From positions 62,001-126,000 of the forward strand of contig ARYC01017590.1 in assembly GCA_000711775.1 (NCBI GenBank): 64,000 nt of DNA, written 5' to 3'. Below the pieces are notes generated by a model. It was not told the DNA's origin. It searched no databases and saw only the letters and a list, made by a program, of their open reading frames with translations. Made by a program: the position numbers and the translations under genes. This document shows positions 1 through 10,221 of this stretch, in pieces (positions within the stretch are counted from its first letter, which is position 1; each line of letters starts with the position of its first letter). Origin of the DNA: Oxytricha trifallax. Its lineage: Eukaryota; Ciliophora; Spirotrichea; Sporadotrichida; Oxytrichidae.

Positions 1-368
1 GGGGTTGGATTTGTGCAGGGTAAGAAAATGAATTAATTAACCACTATTTTCAATATAGGGGCCGTAAGTTTTGTCCTTCCTCACCAGGACCTATGGTACA
101 GGAATATGGAGGCTTTTCAAAAATAAACGATGTAGTTGGAATATTGCTTGAGTTTAAAGACGGCATAGGTTCAATTTCTTTCTATAACAATGGAGTAATT
201 TATTTTATATCATTCTAATTGCAATTTTAGTAACCACTAGGAACAGCGTTTGATAACATTCCACCAGGGACCTACTACCCAGCAGTGTGTTTATATTACG
301 GAGAAGTTTAAGTAACTCTAAATCCTAAAGCTAAAATGCCAGGAGAAAAGCTTGAGCTAACAAAATGA
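1..368 (+). CDS. SPRY-domain protein, C-terminal part (5' truncated by window)
   Basis: The window opens inside a gene. Two short GT-AG introns (20-58 and 195-230) must be removed; the joined reading then gives GWICAGGRKF..., VVGILLEFKDG and SISFYNNG, followed by AFDNIPPGTYYPAV and stop TGA at 366-368. The GDVVG-like strand followed by 'I.F..NG' is the core of SPRY (B30.2) domains, which usually mediate protein-protein contacts. TAA occurs in frame as glutamine (QPLGT after intron 2). The N-terminal part, and any other domain, lies left of the window. SPRY is a family call by motif; the cellular role is unknown. Confidence 0.72.
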
Positions 369-535
369 AACTCAGTTTAGAGATTCGATTTGCTTAGAGT
401 ACCACTGCTATTTATACATTTAAAGTGTGTCATGTATATTTATTTTAATTCAGTCTCTAAACTTTGTGAAATTCAGTTAAAACCATTGAGATCTCTTTTA
501 TAATTAATTTTATTTGTAAATATTAATTGATAAGA

Positions 536-2356
536 ATGGCTGAATATCTAAAAAATTCGAAAAGGATCGATTTGATGAACTAAGACATTAAAACTCACAT
601 TCATTAATAAAAGAAATCTAAACGAAACTAATCAATGCTAAATAATTATAATTAACTGCAATTAGGAGCGAAAAACTTACAAACCATAAATAACTAAACA
701 TTTTATTAAAATGCTATAGAATAAAAAGCGTTTAAGCTTCCAAAGTTTAAGATGCCAAATTAATATCTGAATAAAAATTAATACAATCAACAATCGGATA
801 TTAATAGTGTGTATCTTAACCAAAATAATTCCACTTACTTGCAATTAGCAAGCAACTCACTTTATGGAGATGGTTTACTAAGTTAAAAGTTAAGTTAAAG
901 AAATCAATAAAAAATTCAAAATAACTACAATTCTAGTTAATAGCCAAATCTTAAAACCCAGTTGATGGATATTTCTAGTAGGCATTAAAGTATTTAATAA
1001 ATTAACAAGAACACTTCAGCAAATGCTGGTGTAACTTTATTTGAGAAAAACCCTAATTTATACACACCTAATTCTTAGAATAATATTCAAACTGAATCTA
1101 CAACTCTAAATTAGAATGATTCGAGTATACAGTTAAGCAAATATCCATCTGGTGGGAATAAAAATATCCAGCAATAGTAACCGATGCACAAATTTTACGT
1201 AACCTAAAATATTGGGAATCTGAGTAGTAAAATTAAAATATCTAGAAATTAAAGGTTAGGTGAGGGAAGAATTAATTCTACCAGAAGAAACTTGAAAATA
1301 AGGCAAAGTAATACATCTAGGAATTTTATTAAATCCGCAGTTGGTAGAGATTAATACACACCATAGAAAAATTAATTAAATATCCCAAAAGGGTCTCTAT
1401 TGAATAATTAATCAATGGATAGTTTACAAGATTCAAACTTGGATTAAAATTAATCATTACTATTAATGTTTAAGCATTTTTCTTATTATATACAATAAGG
1501 AGATAATTCAATCAAATCAGTGTTGATAACCCAAATGACAAACTTTAGCATCTAGGCAGAAACTAGTCAGGTCTTTCTTTGATCTAAAATTAAACTTAAG
1601 TTTTTACTACTAATCCCACTATTACTTATTAAGCGAGCAGTCCCACTTAAGCAACTTAACTAAAATCGAAAAACTTAAACCCAAATAATTCTGGTCTTGG
1701 GTTTCTAGGTGTTGAATCATGTGGTTTGGGAGAATTTTCAAACAGTAAGAGAACTCACTCCCCATATAGCGTAAATGAAAGTTTCAGTGCTCTGAAAAAC
1801 CTCAAGAAAGCTAGGCTTGAGTAAGTTTCTTTTGCATATAAAATAATAAGATAATTTTAGTGCAGAGATTGAGATGAGTAGGATGATAAATCGCATTAAG
1901 AAGTTGACTATTGATGATTAGAAACTTGAGAAGAAAGATGAATAGAAACAAATAAAATAAGCTGTGATTGCGTAAAATAAATCAACTTTGATTCCTCAGT
2001 CTATTCCAATCGAAAAGCAGTTAAAGTTAATCAGGAAGCAAGAGAGAATTGAGTTGCTTGAAAAGTATGAAAGAAACCAAAAGATGAAACAGGAAATGCA
2101 AAATACTCTTTAGTACAATAAAATTTACTAAATGCAACAGAAATTAATGAGGGGTTAAGAGCTTAAAAGCGATAAAAAGAAAATGCAGAAAATTAAAAAG
2201 AAATTTGAGATGGAATAAATGAAAGATAAAATATAGAAGCATGATATTATTAGGTTCTACAAAGAAAATGTGACTAAATAAAGAATCAACCAATTCAGAG
2301 AATCTATGGTTTATATTTATTTTGTGAAAAAAAGTTTATTCATAGATATCTTGTGA
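536..2356 (+). CDS. Q/N/S-rich protein with C-terminal coiled coil, unrecognised
   Basis: The reading starts at ATG 536 and is open with dozens of in-frame TAA/TAG codons read as Gln. The first ~350 residues are low-complexity Asn/Gln/Ser; the last ~170 are charged and Gln-rich (e.g. KQLKLIRKQERIELLEKYER), typical of a coiled coil. A GT-AG intron at 1821-1860 is clear. A second 35-nt interruption at about 1566-1600 (GTCAGG...TTAAG) restores frame to TNPTITYQASSP. Stop TGA is at 2354-2356, about 70 bp from the convergent end of the RPC2 gene. I do not recognise the family. The last ~15 codons are AT-rich and the true end could lie in another MDS. Confidence 0.6.
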
Positions 2357-2426
2357 AAAAATATAAACAAATCTTAAATAAATTTGGCAATACGCTCAAT
2401 CCAATTTACTTATAATTTTAATTATT

Positions 2427-5400
2427 TCAAACATCAGTGAGTTTAATCTATGCTCTAATGTTCATGCTTTGCAACTCTTACAATAGTAATTTGCAAGCAT
2501 AAGGCATCTTAACACTGCATACATTATCGTGATGAGGATTGCAGTACACACAATGCCCTTCATAGCCTAAGAATCCGCATCTATTGCAAATATAAACTAC
2601 AAACTGATCTGATGAGATCATTAAACGCTCCATAATTAGATTGGCTGCTCCGTAACCAATCAAGCAATCTCGCTCCATTTCTCCAAGTCTTAGACCACCC
2701 TCTCTGGATCTACCTTCTGTAGGTTGACGAGTCAGGACAGACTTTGGACCACGAGCTCTTGAATGCATTTTGTCTTGGACCATATGCTTTAAACGTTAAT
2801 AATAGATTGGCCCTGAGAACACGAAGCAAGGCAAGACTTCACCAGTTATTCCAGACATTAAAACATCTTTAAAATTATTAATTTAATTAAATTATCTTTT
2901 CCATCGAAGCTGTAACCATGTTTGATCAGTAACTTTCCCATTTCCTCAACTGGGTCACCGGAGAAAGCTGTTCCATATTTGAACTCACCCTCGAGTACTC
3001 CTGCTTTTCCACTAATTAACTCAATCATCTTACCTACTGTCATACGTGATGGGAAACCATGTGGATTCATGATAAGATCTGGACACCAACCATTTCTTTC
3101 ACTAAATGGTAAATCTTCTTATGTCTAAGTTTTAAATAAACGTTTATTTGGATGATAATAAATTGAAATTCTTATGGAACAATTAGACCAACAACACCCT
3201 TTTGACCATGTCTAGAACTAAACTTATCTCCAATTTCTGGTACTCTCGATTGTCTAGTGATCATCTTAATAAAGAAAGGGTTTTCAGGGGTAGATGTCAT
3301 TATAACTCTATCCACATAAGCAGGATTAGCGCCTTTGTAAGACTAAGCTTGACTCTTATACTCCAACGTAGTAAGATCAATTTCATTCAAGTAACCAGTT
3401 TAATTTTCACCCATTACTGGGGTGTATTTGTTAATGAAGACATCGCCATTTTGTAAACTTTCACCAACACGTGCCATTCCATCTTCATCCAGAGCATGGA
3501 ATTTCTTGTTGAAGGCCCTCTTTTAATCTTTCTGGGATACTCCTGGAAGAATTATATCTGTGGCTCCGTTTGAGTATTTCTTTATGTCTGTCTGATATCT
3601 TCTTATGTAAACTTAAGAAAAAGCTTAAGTGCTTTAATGGTGAATTTTTTAATTAAATTACATAGCTCTAGCAAACCCTCTATCAAGTGAAGCTTTATTA
3701 AGAACCACTGCGTCTTCTATATCATAACCACTATAACTCATAATTGCAACTGATGCATTCTACCCAGCAGGTAATTCTTCAAAGTTAATGATTTCTATGG
3801 TTTTTGTCTTAACAAGTGGCTTTTAAGGATGTGTCAAGAGAAAGAGGAGAGTGTCAACTCGATTGAGTTAGTTTAAACCTATTGAACCAATTGCTTATTT
3901 ACCCATAGCACATTGATAAGTATTTCTGGGACTTTGATTGTGTTTAATGTAATTTATTTAAGGTTATTCATTTAAGAGAATGAATTTAAAAAAATGAATA
4001 TGTGATGAGGATAGGGGATAAGACCAGCAACACATCCTAAAATAGTCAAGGGATCTATCTCCATGTGAGTATGAGCTTGAGTTAAAGCGTTCTCATTTAA
4101 AGCTATCAAAGCATTATTTTCTATAAATATTATATAGTTTATATTTTGCTTTTTTAATTTAGAGTTACCTTTTATACCTTTACATACAATTATTTTCTTC
4201 GTTAACATCAAGGTACTCCAAAAGTCCCTCTCTTAAGAAATCGTTGAAATCACGGAGTCCCAATATTAAATCTTGAATTTGTGATTGCTGAAGCTTAGGT
4301 CTACCTCTCTCAATAACAATTAATGGTCTCACTAATCTTCCAGCATCTGAAGCGATATTTTATTATTTAGAATAATTCTTCATCATTTTAAACAAACTTA
4401 AATAGGATATTTATTGTGTTTTGCTGTTCACTCATATACACACTAACAAATTCTTGAACACGTCCTCTTTTTCTCAAGAATCTGAAGTTTCTCACGAATT
4501 TATGAGGTTGCTTGACCACACCTATAGGTTATCCATTCAAAAACACGAGGAAGTGATTTTTTGAATACAGTTTAAAATTAAACATAGAAAATATGACTTT
4601 ATTTTAAAAAATATGAAATACAGTTCATCACCACCTAGAAGTGCAGCATCCTCCATACCAAGATCAATGCAAATTCTTAGGAGTGGCTTCTCTGGGGAGT
4701 CTGTAGTCACATGAGTTGTCAAGGCTAAATTTTTAACAAGACCGCAGGACTCACCCTCTGGTGTATCAGATGGACAAATGATACCCCAATGAGATGGCTG
4801 CAAAGCTCTTGGACCTGATATCTTTCTTGTCTTTTCGAATTGAGAGTTAATTCTTGCCATCATTAATTCTATTACTTTTTAAGTTTAAATATTTCATTCA
4901 ATCTTCATTTAAAATAAATTTATATTTACTATAATCATACCTAAGGCTGCAATGTAGGATAATCTGGATAGCATAAAAATTTAATAAGAAAATTATACAA
5001 TACAATTGTAATAATATTAAGCACCTAAGTAACACTTTTCCTTTCCATCTTGAATCTCTTTAGTGACCAATTACCACTGCTGATTGACATCTCCAGTCCT
5101 TAAGTAATAGTATCAGGTTTAATGCATGTTAAAGCATCAAACTTTTCCTTTTTTTATTTAACAAGCATTATATCAATTTACTTCTTCAAGTCAAATTGGA
5201 ATTTCTTAAATAAATCTTCAAATAGCAGTGATATATAATATTAAAATCAAAATAAGTAGAATGCTAAGAGTTAAGTCAAATTTTTATAATTATAATTAAG
5301 ATATAAGCTGCCCAGATAATTCTAAACGTTTGTTACCATAGTAATCTTTATCATCAAGTTTTGAGGGGTCATGTACTGCTTCAATAATTCTTCTTATCAT

Positions 5401-7082
5401 CATACCTAGATATCTGCATTTAGCAAAATAAGGCAAGTGTGCTGACATTGGAATGTGAGCCAATACAACGTTAATAAACTATTATCTTAGAGTATTACTA
5501 TAAATTATTAACTATAAACTACACTGTTTAATAAAGAAATATTTTTAAACGTTAGTGAGGATATCTCTTGCTTCTTCTAGTTTAGTCTTAGGTCTTCCTT
5601 AAAAAGACTTTAAACTTTTTACTTTATTGGCAATGAATTCAAGAGCTTAAGCTTGAGATAAGATGTTTAATTGAGATGCTTCTTATAGGGAGAGAGCCAG
5701 ACCATCGAGATATTTAGAAAATGATTTACATTTTAATTATATAAGTGAAATTAAATATTTTATTAAGCATATTTAGCTTCTGTGCCAATAATTTGAGCAA
5801 TTTCCTAATCAGTTTCCATTCCCATAGCTTTGAAAGCTACAACAACTGGAATATCATCTGTGAATGTGTTATGTTTATAAAATGATTATCTTTTCATTTT
5901 ACATAGTTGAGTTAAAATTCATTTTCCCTTATCAAAGTACTAACTAATGTTTAAGATAAAACTTATCATTCTTATGAACAATTGTAGTTCTACTTTTCCT
6001 CTCATAAGTGCTTGATGTGACTTAAGCACAAACATTCTGCTTTGAATCCAATTCAATGATGATTCTATTTTTTGACATTTATTCTTGAATGAGCAGCACC
6101 TTCTCGACTCCCTTGATAATAAAGTAGCCTCTTGGGTCGTATGGGCATTCCTTGATTGAGGCTAGGCGTTCGTGGGACATGCCATTTAACCAGCAGTTGC
6201 TTGCACCTAGCATCATTGGCATTCTTCCAATAACAATAAATATTTATTAAATATAATCATAAGCTACAATGAACATTAGCTAGAAAGAATGCTTCAAAAA
6301 ATTCATATAAACATAAAACTTACTATTAAAATATAAAACTAAACTGGAATATCTGTGAATTTGAGATAAAAAGCTGGATCAATATCTGATGTAATAAACT
6401 AATTGGCTCTTATAATTTCCTTAAGATCTACATTCAAGAAATGATTGTATGAATCTATGTGAGCTTTCACAAGACCGCGGAGTCTCAAGAATGCAGGCAC
6501 TAATTTCCATTTGTCCTAAGATAATAGTTAATATATGAGAAACTTGTGTGGAATTATTAAACGCAAATATAGATTAGTGTGATATATAAAAGCGCTTTTA
6601 GAGTTAAGTAGACTTACTTCTATTTTCTTAAGAGGTTCGTTTAATTTTAAGTCATTGAAAAGTTCATTAAACTCTTTTAAAACTTTATTATAATTGAGTT
6701 TCATTTATTTTAATTTGCTTATTATAAATAAAACTCATTCCCATTAGCATGGTCATTCATTTCGATATTTTAATCAGTCATTTTTATTATAATAGATATA
6801 CTCATTCATAATTTATTAATATTTTTATTTACCAATCACTCAGCTCTTTTCAAACAGTAGCGGAAATTATCTTTTATGCTGTGATTGAAAGAAATTAATT
6901 TTTATATATCTTCCAATAAGCACTTCATTTTTCAGGTAAATTCTATCGCCCTTGGTGTACTCAATTTCAACATAAATCGGTGCAGAGTAAGTCAAATCTC
7001 TAATTCTACACTCATGAGGCATTAAATTATGCTACTCAAAATCTTCTTCAATCTTTGGCATTCCAACATGAATATCTGTGAA
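2427..7082 (-). CDS. POLR3B: RNA polymerase III second-largest subunit (RPC2/POLR3B), scrambled germline copy
   Basis: This is the second-largest, catalytic-core subunit of RNA polymerase III (nuclear transcription of tRNA and 5S RNA). Family-diagnostic strings include [104 protein letters not shown] and a C-terminal CxxC...CxxC zinc site followed by [16 protein letters not shown]. The [12 protein letters not shown] variant and the SPHECR-like [14 protein letters not shown] block fit Pol III better than Pol I or II. The start is ATG 6704-6702 ([12 protein letters not shown]) and the stop is TGA 2427-2429. The gene is in about 15 MDSs; MDS2 (7082-6909) lies upstream of MDS1 (6704-6347), so the genomic order is 2-1-3-4...15. 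Introns lie in MDS1 (about 6530-6620) and at 3612-3661. After removal of IESs the protein is complete. Confidence 0.95.
2871..2893. other. IES in RPC2, pointer ATCTTT
   Basis: Copies at 2865-2870 and 2894-2899 bound only 23 bp. The join gives [15 protein letters not shown] in frame. Confidence 0.87.
3124..3168. other. IES in RPC2, pointer TTCTTATG
   Basis: An 8-bp pointer at 3116-3123 and 3169-3176. The join gives [19 protein letters not shown]. Confidence 0.92.
3943..4000. other. IES in RPC2, pointer TGTG
   Basis: Copies at 3939-3942 and 4001-4004. The join gives [19 protein letters not shown], the conserved [10 protein letters not shown] motif of second-largest subunits. Confidence 0.88.
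4123..4188. other. IES in RPC2, pointer ATTATTTTCT
   Basis: A 10-bp pointer at 4113-4122 and 4189-4198. The join gives [19 protein letters not shown]. Confidence 0.92.
4361..4405. other. IES in RPC2, pointer GATATTT
   Basis: Copies at 4354-4360 and 4406-4412. The join gives [19 protein letters not shown]. Confidence 0.88.
4573..4617. other. IES in RPC2, pointer ATACAGTT
   Basis: The 45-bp AT-rich insert lies between 8-bp copies 4565-4572 and 4618-4625. It has no GT-AG ends on the coding strand, so it is not an intron. Removal gives [20 protein letters not shown]. Confidence 0.93.
4864..4933. other. IES in RPC2, pointer ATCAT
   Basis: Copies at 4859-4863 and 4934-4938. The join gives [19 protein letters not shown]. 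Confidence 0.88.
4974..5019. other. IES in RPC2, pointer AGCA
   Basis: A short 4-bp pointer at 4970-4973 and 5020-5023. The join gives [18 protein letters not shown]. Confidence 0.85.
5236..5299. other. IES in RPC2, pointer GATATA
   Basis: Copies at 5230-5235 and 5300-5305. The join gives [20 protein letters not shown], a conserved RPC2 block. Confidence 0.9.
5473..5547. other. IES in RPC2, pointer AACGTT
   Basis: Copies at 5467-5472 and 5548-5553; the 6-bp pointer is palindromic. The join gives [18 protein letters not shown], matching the conserved LLANVVLAHVPV block. Confidence 0.9.
5718..5768. other. IES in RPC2, pointer ATATTTAG
   Basis: Pointer copies 5710-5717 and 5769-5776. The join gives [19 protein letters not shown]. 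Confidence 0.88.
5878..5946. other. IES in RPC2, pointer ATGTTTA
   Basis: AT-rich DNA between copies 5871-5877 and 5947-5953. Joining gives [21 protein letters not shown] in frame, as expected for the family. Confidence 0.9.
5947..6233 (-). other. RPC2 MDS3
   Basis: It begins at pointer TCTTCCAATAA (6223-6233) and encodes [14 protein letters not shown] through KNDKFYLKH. It ends at pointer ATGTTTA (5947-5953), repeated at 5871-5877. From here leftward the MDSs are in order. Confidence 0.9.
6347..6704 (-). other. RPC2 MDS1 (start codon, out of order)
   Basis: It carries ATG 6704-6702, an N-terminal helix ([20 protein letters not shown]), a GT-AG intron of about 95 nt, then [20 protein letters not shown] and [17 protein letters not shown]. 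It ends in the 13-bp pointer shared with MDS2. Confidence 0.92.
6909..7082 (-). other. RPC2 MDS2 (out of order)
   Basis: It encodes [46 protein letters not shown] and VLIGR, which belongs after the MDS1 protein segment but lies 5' of it on the coding strand. It is bounded by pointer GAATATCTGTGAA (plus strand, 7070-7082; second copy 6347-6359 at the end of MDS1) and pointer TCTTCCAATAA (6909-6919; second copy 6223-6233 at the start of MDS3). Both joins keep frame. Confidence 0.93.
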
Positions 7083-7234
7083 AATACACTAAAAATTAAT
7101 AATTAATATGAAAAGAATATGATCTAACATTGAGAATAGATATTGATAAATAAGTGTGAAATTCACTTGAATTTGGTTTAACATTTAAACTTAATCAAAT
7201 AAAGTGAATTAATTATATTTCTAAACTTGAATCA

Positions 7235-8327
7235 ATGGGAGGTTGCTGTGGTACTTCAAGAAACTCTAGCAGTTATAATTAATCAAACAAGGGTTAAGGT
7301 TCTAGAGCTGCTGGACTAGGTGGCATTGGAGGGAGATGGCCAGGTGGTAAAATTTACTATAAAATAGGAATCAACCCATAAAATGTGCAACTAATATAAA
7401 AAGTACAAATTGCCATAAATAAATGGAATTAATGGAACTAGCCACATTGTGTATTTGTTCCTGCTGATATAAATTCACCATACAGTGTATTAAATTATTT
7501 ATAAACGCTGGTCTAATATGAAATATAGCCATTTTAAATATTTGTGTTAGCTTCATTTAAAATGACATGAACCCTCCCTAATCTCATGTTGGGTGTTGGA
7601 AAACTCATAACTCGTTCATATCACTACCAAATTAATATTAAAATGGATCACCAATAAGAGTTGCATGTATTTTGCATGAAATGATGTATTCAATTAGCAT
7701 TTATATATATAGTTAATTAAAATATTTTAGTTAATATAATGATGCTAACTATTATTTAGTGATTGCTGTGGCTTCACTCATGAAGGATTCGATGTGAACA
7801 CATTAATTAACATGAATGGAATACCACTAGGTGCTCATGATCAATACTCTATAATGAGATACGGACACTTTTCAAATGGATTTTACGCTTCTCCGGAATT
7901 AGCAATGAGAGCAGATATGGGTGATATCTTTTCAATGGGAGATCTAGGTGCAGTTAAGAGACTTTACACTAATCCTAAAGGTCATCATGGAATTTGGCAT
8001 AAACCATGCGATTTGTCAAAGGGATGCTCTAAAACAATGTGCAACTGTGATAATTGCGGAATTTTACCAATTGGAGTTAACTGTGGATATGTGGGAGATA
8101 TGCAAGGCCATTGGACTTGCTGCTTGAATGAGTAATATGAATCAGACTGTTCTACACATCCAGGGTACTGGCATGCTGCTTGCATGGAAGCTAGATGCAC
8201 ACCTACTAGATGTTATTGTCTTAATTGTGGAAGTGGCTGCAAGTATCAGGGTAGAGTTGGTCATTGGAGTTGCTGTGGAAGGGAGAATAAAATGTCTGAG
8301 TGCCCACTTACAGTGTATAGAAATTGA
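7235..8327 (+). CDS. Astacin-like metalloprotease A with altered zinc motif
   Basis: It starts at ATG 7235 with MGGCCGTSRN; a Gly2/Cys N-terminus could be acylated, and no signal peptide is seen. The astacin features follow: GGRWPGGKIYY, KWNQW, the zinc region, and Met-turn YSIMRYG. The C-terminus has two Cys-rich units ending GHWTCC and GHWSCC. An IES at 7499-7543 with pointer GTGT (copies 7495-7498 and 7544-7547) restores SPYSVSFIQND. A GT-AG interruption at 7686-7759 restores HEMIDCCGFTHEG, in which the third zinc-motif position is Asp where astacins and paralogue B have His. Stop TGA is 8325-8327. This is a tandem paralogue of gene B. The lost ligand suggests a weakened or non-catalytic copy, unless the junction is different. 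Confidence 0.82.
7499..7543. other. IES in astacin A, pointer GTGT
   Basis: AT-rich insert between GTGT 7495-7498 and GTGT 7544-7547. Removal aligns YSVSFIQND with YCVNFIENQ of paralogue B, which has no IES there. Confidence 0.82.
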
Positions 8328-8496
8328 AATGAAAAGTTTAGATTTGTGATAAGATTTATTTAAGACAAATTATTTTCTCATTTAATGTAATATTATTTGA
8401 AAAGACCTTCATTTAACAATCAATCTAAGTATGAAAGATTTATAATTATAACAAAAAAAAGATATCATAAACTTTATTAAGAAATAAAAATTAGAA

Positions 8497-9775
8497 ATGG
8501 GAAATATTTGCGGTGACAGCAATCATAGCACTACTGGACCTTCAGGAAGCAGATCAAATTAACAAAGATAAATGCGCTCAGTAATGGAGGGAATAGGAGG
8601 TAAATGGCCAGGCGGGAAAATCTACTATCTAAATTTGATTAACCCTCAAATCAGCGAGGTACTGTATGTTAAAGTTCAAAATGCAATTCAAAAATGGAAT
8701 CAATGGAATGCACCTCATTGTGAATTTGTGGTAGCTGATATAACCTCACAATATTGCGTGAACTTTATTGAGAATTAGAAAGGAGTTCCAGAAAGCCAAG
8801 TTGGCTGCTGGAGGAATAGTCAGTAATACATTTCATTACCATAGGCTTATGCAAATGGTAATCCATTAAGAGTAGCCTGTAAACTTTAAACAACAATTTT
8901 TAATTTTTATCATTAATTCTTGCTTTTTGAATTTTGAGTAAAAAAACTAAGCATATCTTACATGAAATGATGCATTGTGTCGGTTTCAGACATGAAGGTC
9001 AAGATATACCCTCATTTATAAATTGGAATGCAATTCCTCTTGGAGGAATTGATCAATTCTCACTTATGCATTTGGGACATCAATTATAGGGTATTGCATA
9101 AATTTATTAAATAAGTTAACATGTAAAATACATTTCATGGAATTTCATGTATACAATAATTATCCACAGTTCCCTGAAGTTCAAATGAGAGCAGACTCTG
9201 GCGATATCTTTTCACTTGGAGATTTAGCGGCTATAAAAATACTTTATACTTAATCGAAACGCCATCATGGAGTATGGCATAAACCCTGCGATCCAAGAAA
9301 AGGATGCACTAAAACTTATTGCATTTCAATTTTCTTAAATGAGTATGAATTATTATGATTCTTATATCATGATTAAGGCAGATTTTATTTTATTGCAATT
9401 GCGATGGATGCCTGACTTTACCAAATGGCTTGAATTGCGGGTACACAGGTGAGATGCAAGGTCATTGGACTTGCTGTTTAAATGAAGAGAAAAATTCTGA
9501 GTGTAATACTCATGCAGGCTTTTGGCATGCTGAGTGTTATGACCGCAAGTGCAATAAATTATACACTTTTAAGTGAATTTTACTTAAAATAAGTCTTTTG
9601 AATATGTTAAAGCTTTATTAAATGACAGATTATGCTATTGTAACAACTGCATCAACTCTTGCCAATATTAAAATACTTATAAATATAGTAATATGTTGGA
9701 AGAAAAGGTCATTGGAGTTGTTGTCTCAAGGATTATAAATGGGCCGAGTGCACTCTTACGCCTTTTAGAAATTGA
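8497..9775 (+). CDS. Astacin-like metalloprotease B (intact zinc motif)
   Basis: It starts at ATG 8497 (MGNICGDSNHS). It encodes GGKWPGGKIYY, KWNQWNAPHC, HEMMHCVGFRHE (the HExxHxxGFxHE astacin zinc signature) and Met-turn FSLMHLG, then Cys-rich units GHWTCC and GHWSCC, ending at TGA 9773-9775. IESs with in-frame pointers are clear: TTATTGCA (9316-9323 and 9390-9397, giving TKTYCNCDGC), ATTAT (around 9556 and 9627, giving RKCNKLCYCNNC) and AATAT (around 9663 and 9689, giving SCQYVGRKGHW). Interruptions at about 8880-8955 and 9090-9165 are present but their junctions are not resolved. IES positions differ from paralogue A. Predicted role: zinc endopeptidase; substrate unknown. Confidence 0.85.
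9324..9389. other. IES in astacin B, pointer TTATTGCA
   Basis: 66 bp between exact 8-bp repeats 9316-9323 and 9390-9397. Removal restores the Cys spacing seen in paralogue A (MCNCDNC versus YCNCDGC). Confidence 0.9.
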
Positions 9776-10221
9776 TAGACTGATCTAAGAGAATTATTTA
9801 TTTTATCTGAATTTAAACTTTAAAAAAATGAATTTTGAACAGCATAAGTATCTTTATTTGGTATTTATAAATACTTTTACAGAATAAGGGGAAAAGCTAA
9901 GACTAAAACAACCAGTATCTTAGAAAAACAATTCTTTGTTGTTAACCCTTTAAAAATAATCAAACATAAATTTTTTAATTTTATAATTAATAATAGAAGG
10001 ATAATTTGCTTGAATGAATTGAACAAAAGCCATTATAAATTATGGTATTTATGAAATTAAAATAATGTAAACTTCAAAACTATTTAAATAATTCCATTCT
10101 TACAAATAAATTTTACTTGAACTTGCTTCATCTTTCTCTTCTTATTAAAAGTAGCAACTTGATTATTATATTTCGAATTATTTATTATACCAGTTTATAA
10201 TCTTCAACTCATCAGTTAATT
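9776..10221. other. Intergenic, no feature seen
   Basis: AT-rich DNA between the ends of astacin B and the convergent minus-strand Q-rich gene. No ORF, repeat or RNA gene recognised. Confidence 0.5.

Noticed and set aside
2922..3128. Plus-strand ORF opposite RPC2
   Set aside because: Shadow of the conserved minus-strand coding sequence; no independent features. Same for the plus-strand ORFs at 3202-3456 and 34090-34468 and the minus-strand ORFs at 7985-8200, 51629-51865 and 55931-56146.
4573..4617. Reading the RPC2 inserts as spliceosomal introns
   Set aside because: Most have no GT-AG ends on the coding strand and all have flanking direct repeats that must be reduced to one copy to keep frame. 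True GT-AG introns also occur and were called separately.
2427..7082. RNA polymerase I or II second-largest subunit
   Set aside because: The wording around [19 protein letters not shown] and the short ELQSMN-type C-terminus fit RPC2 better; Pol I and II versions differ in these blocks.
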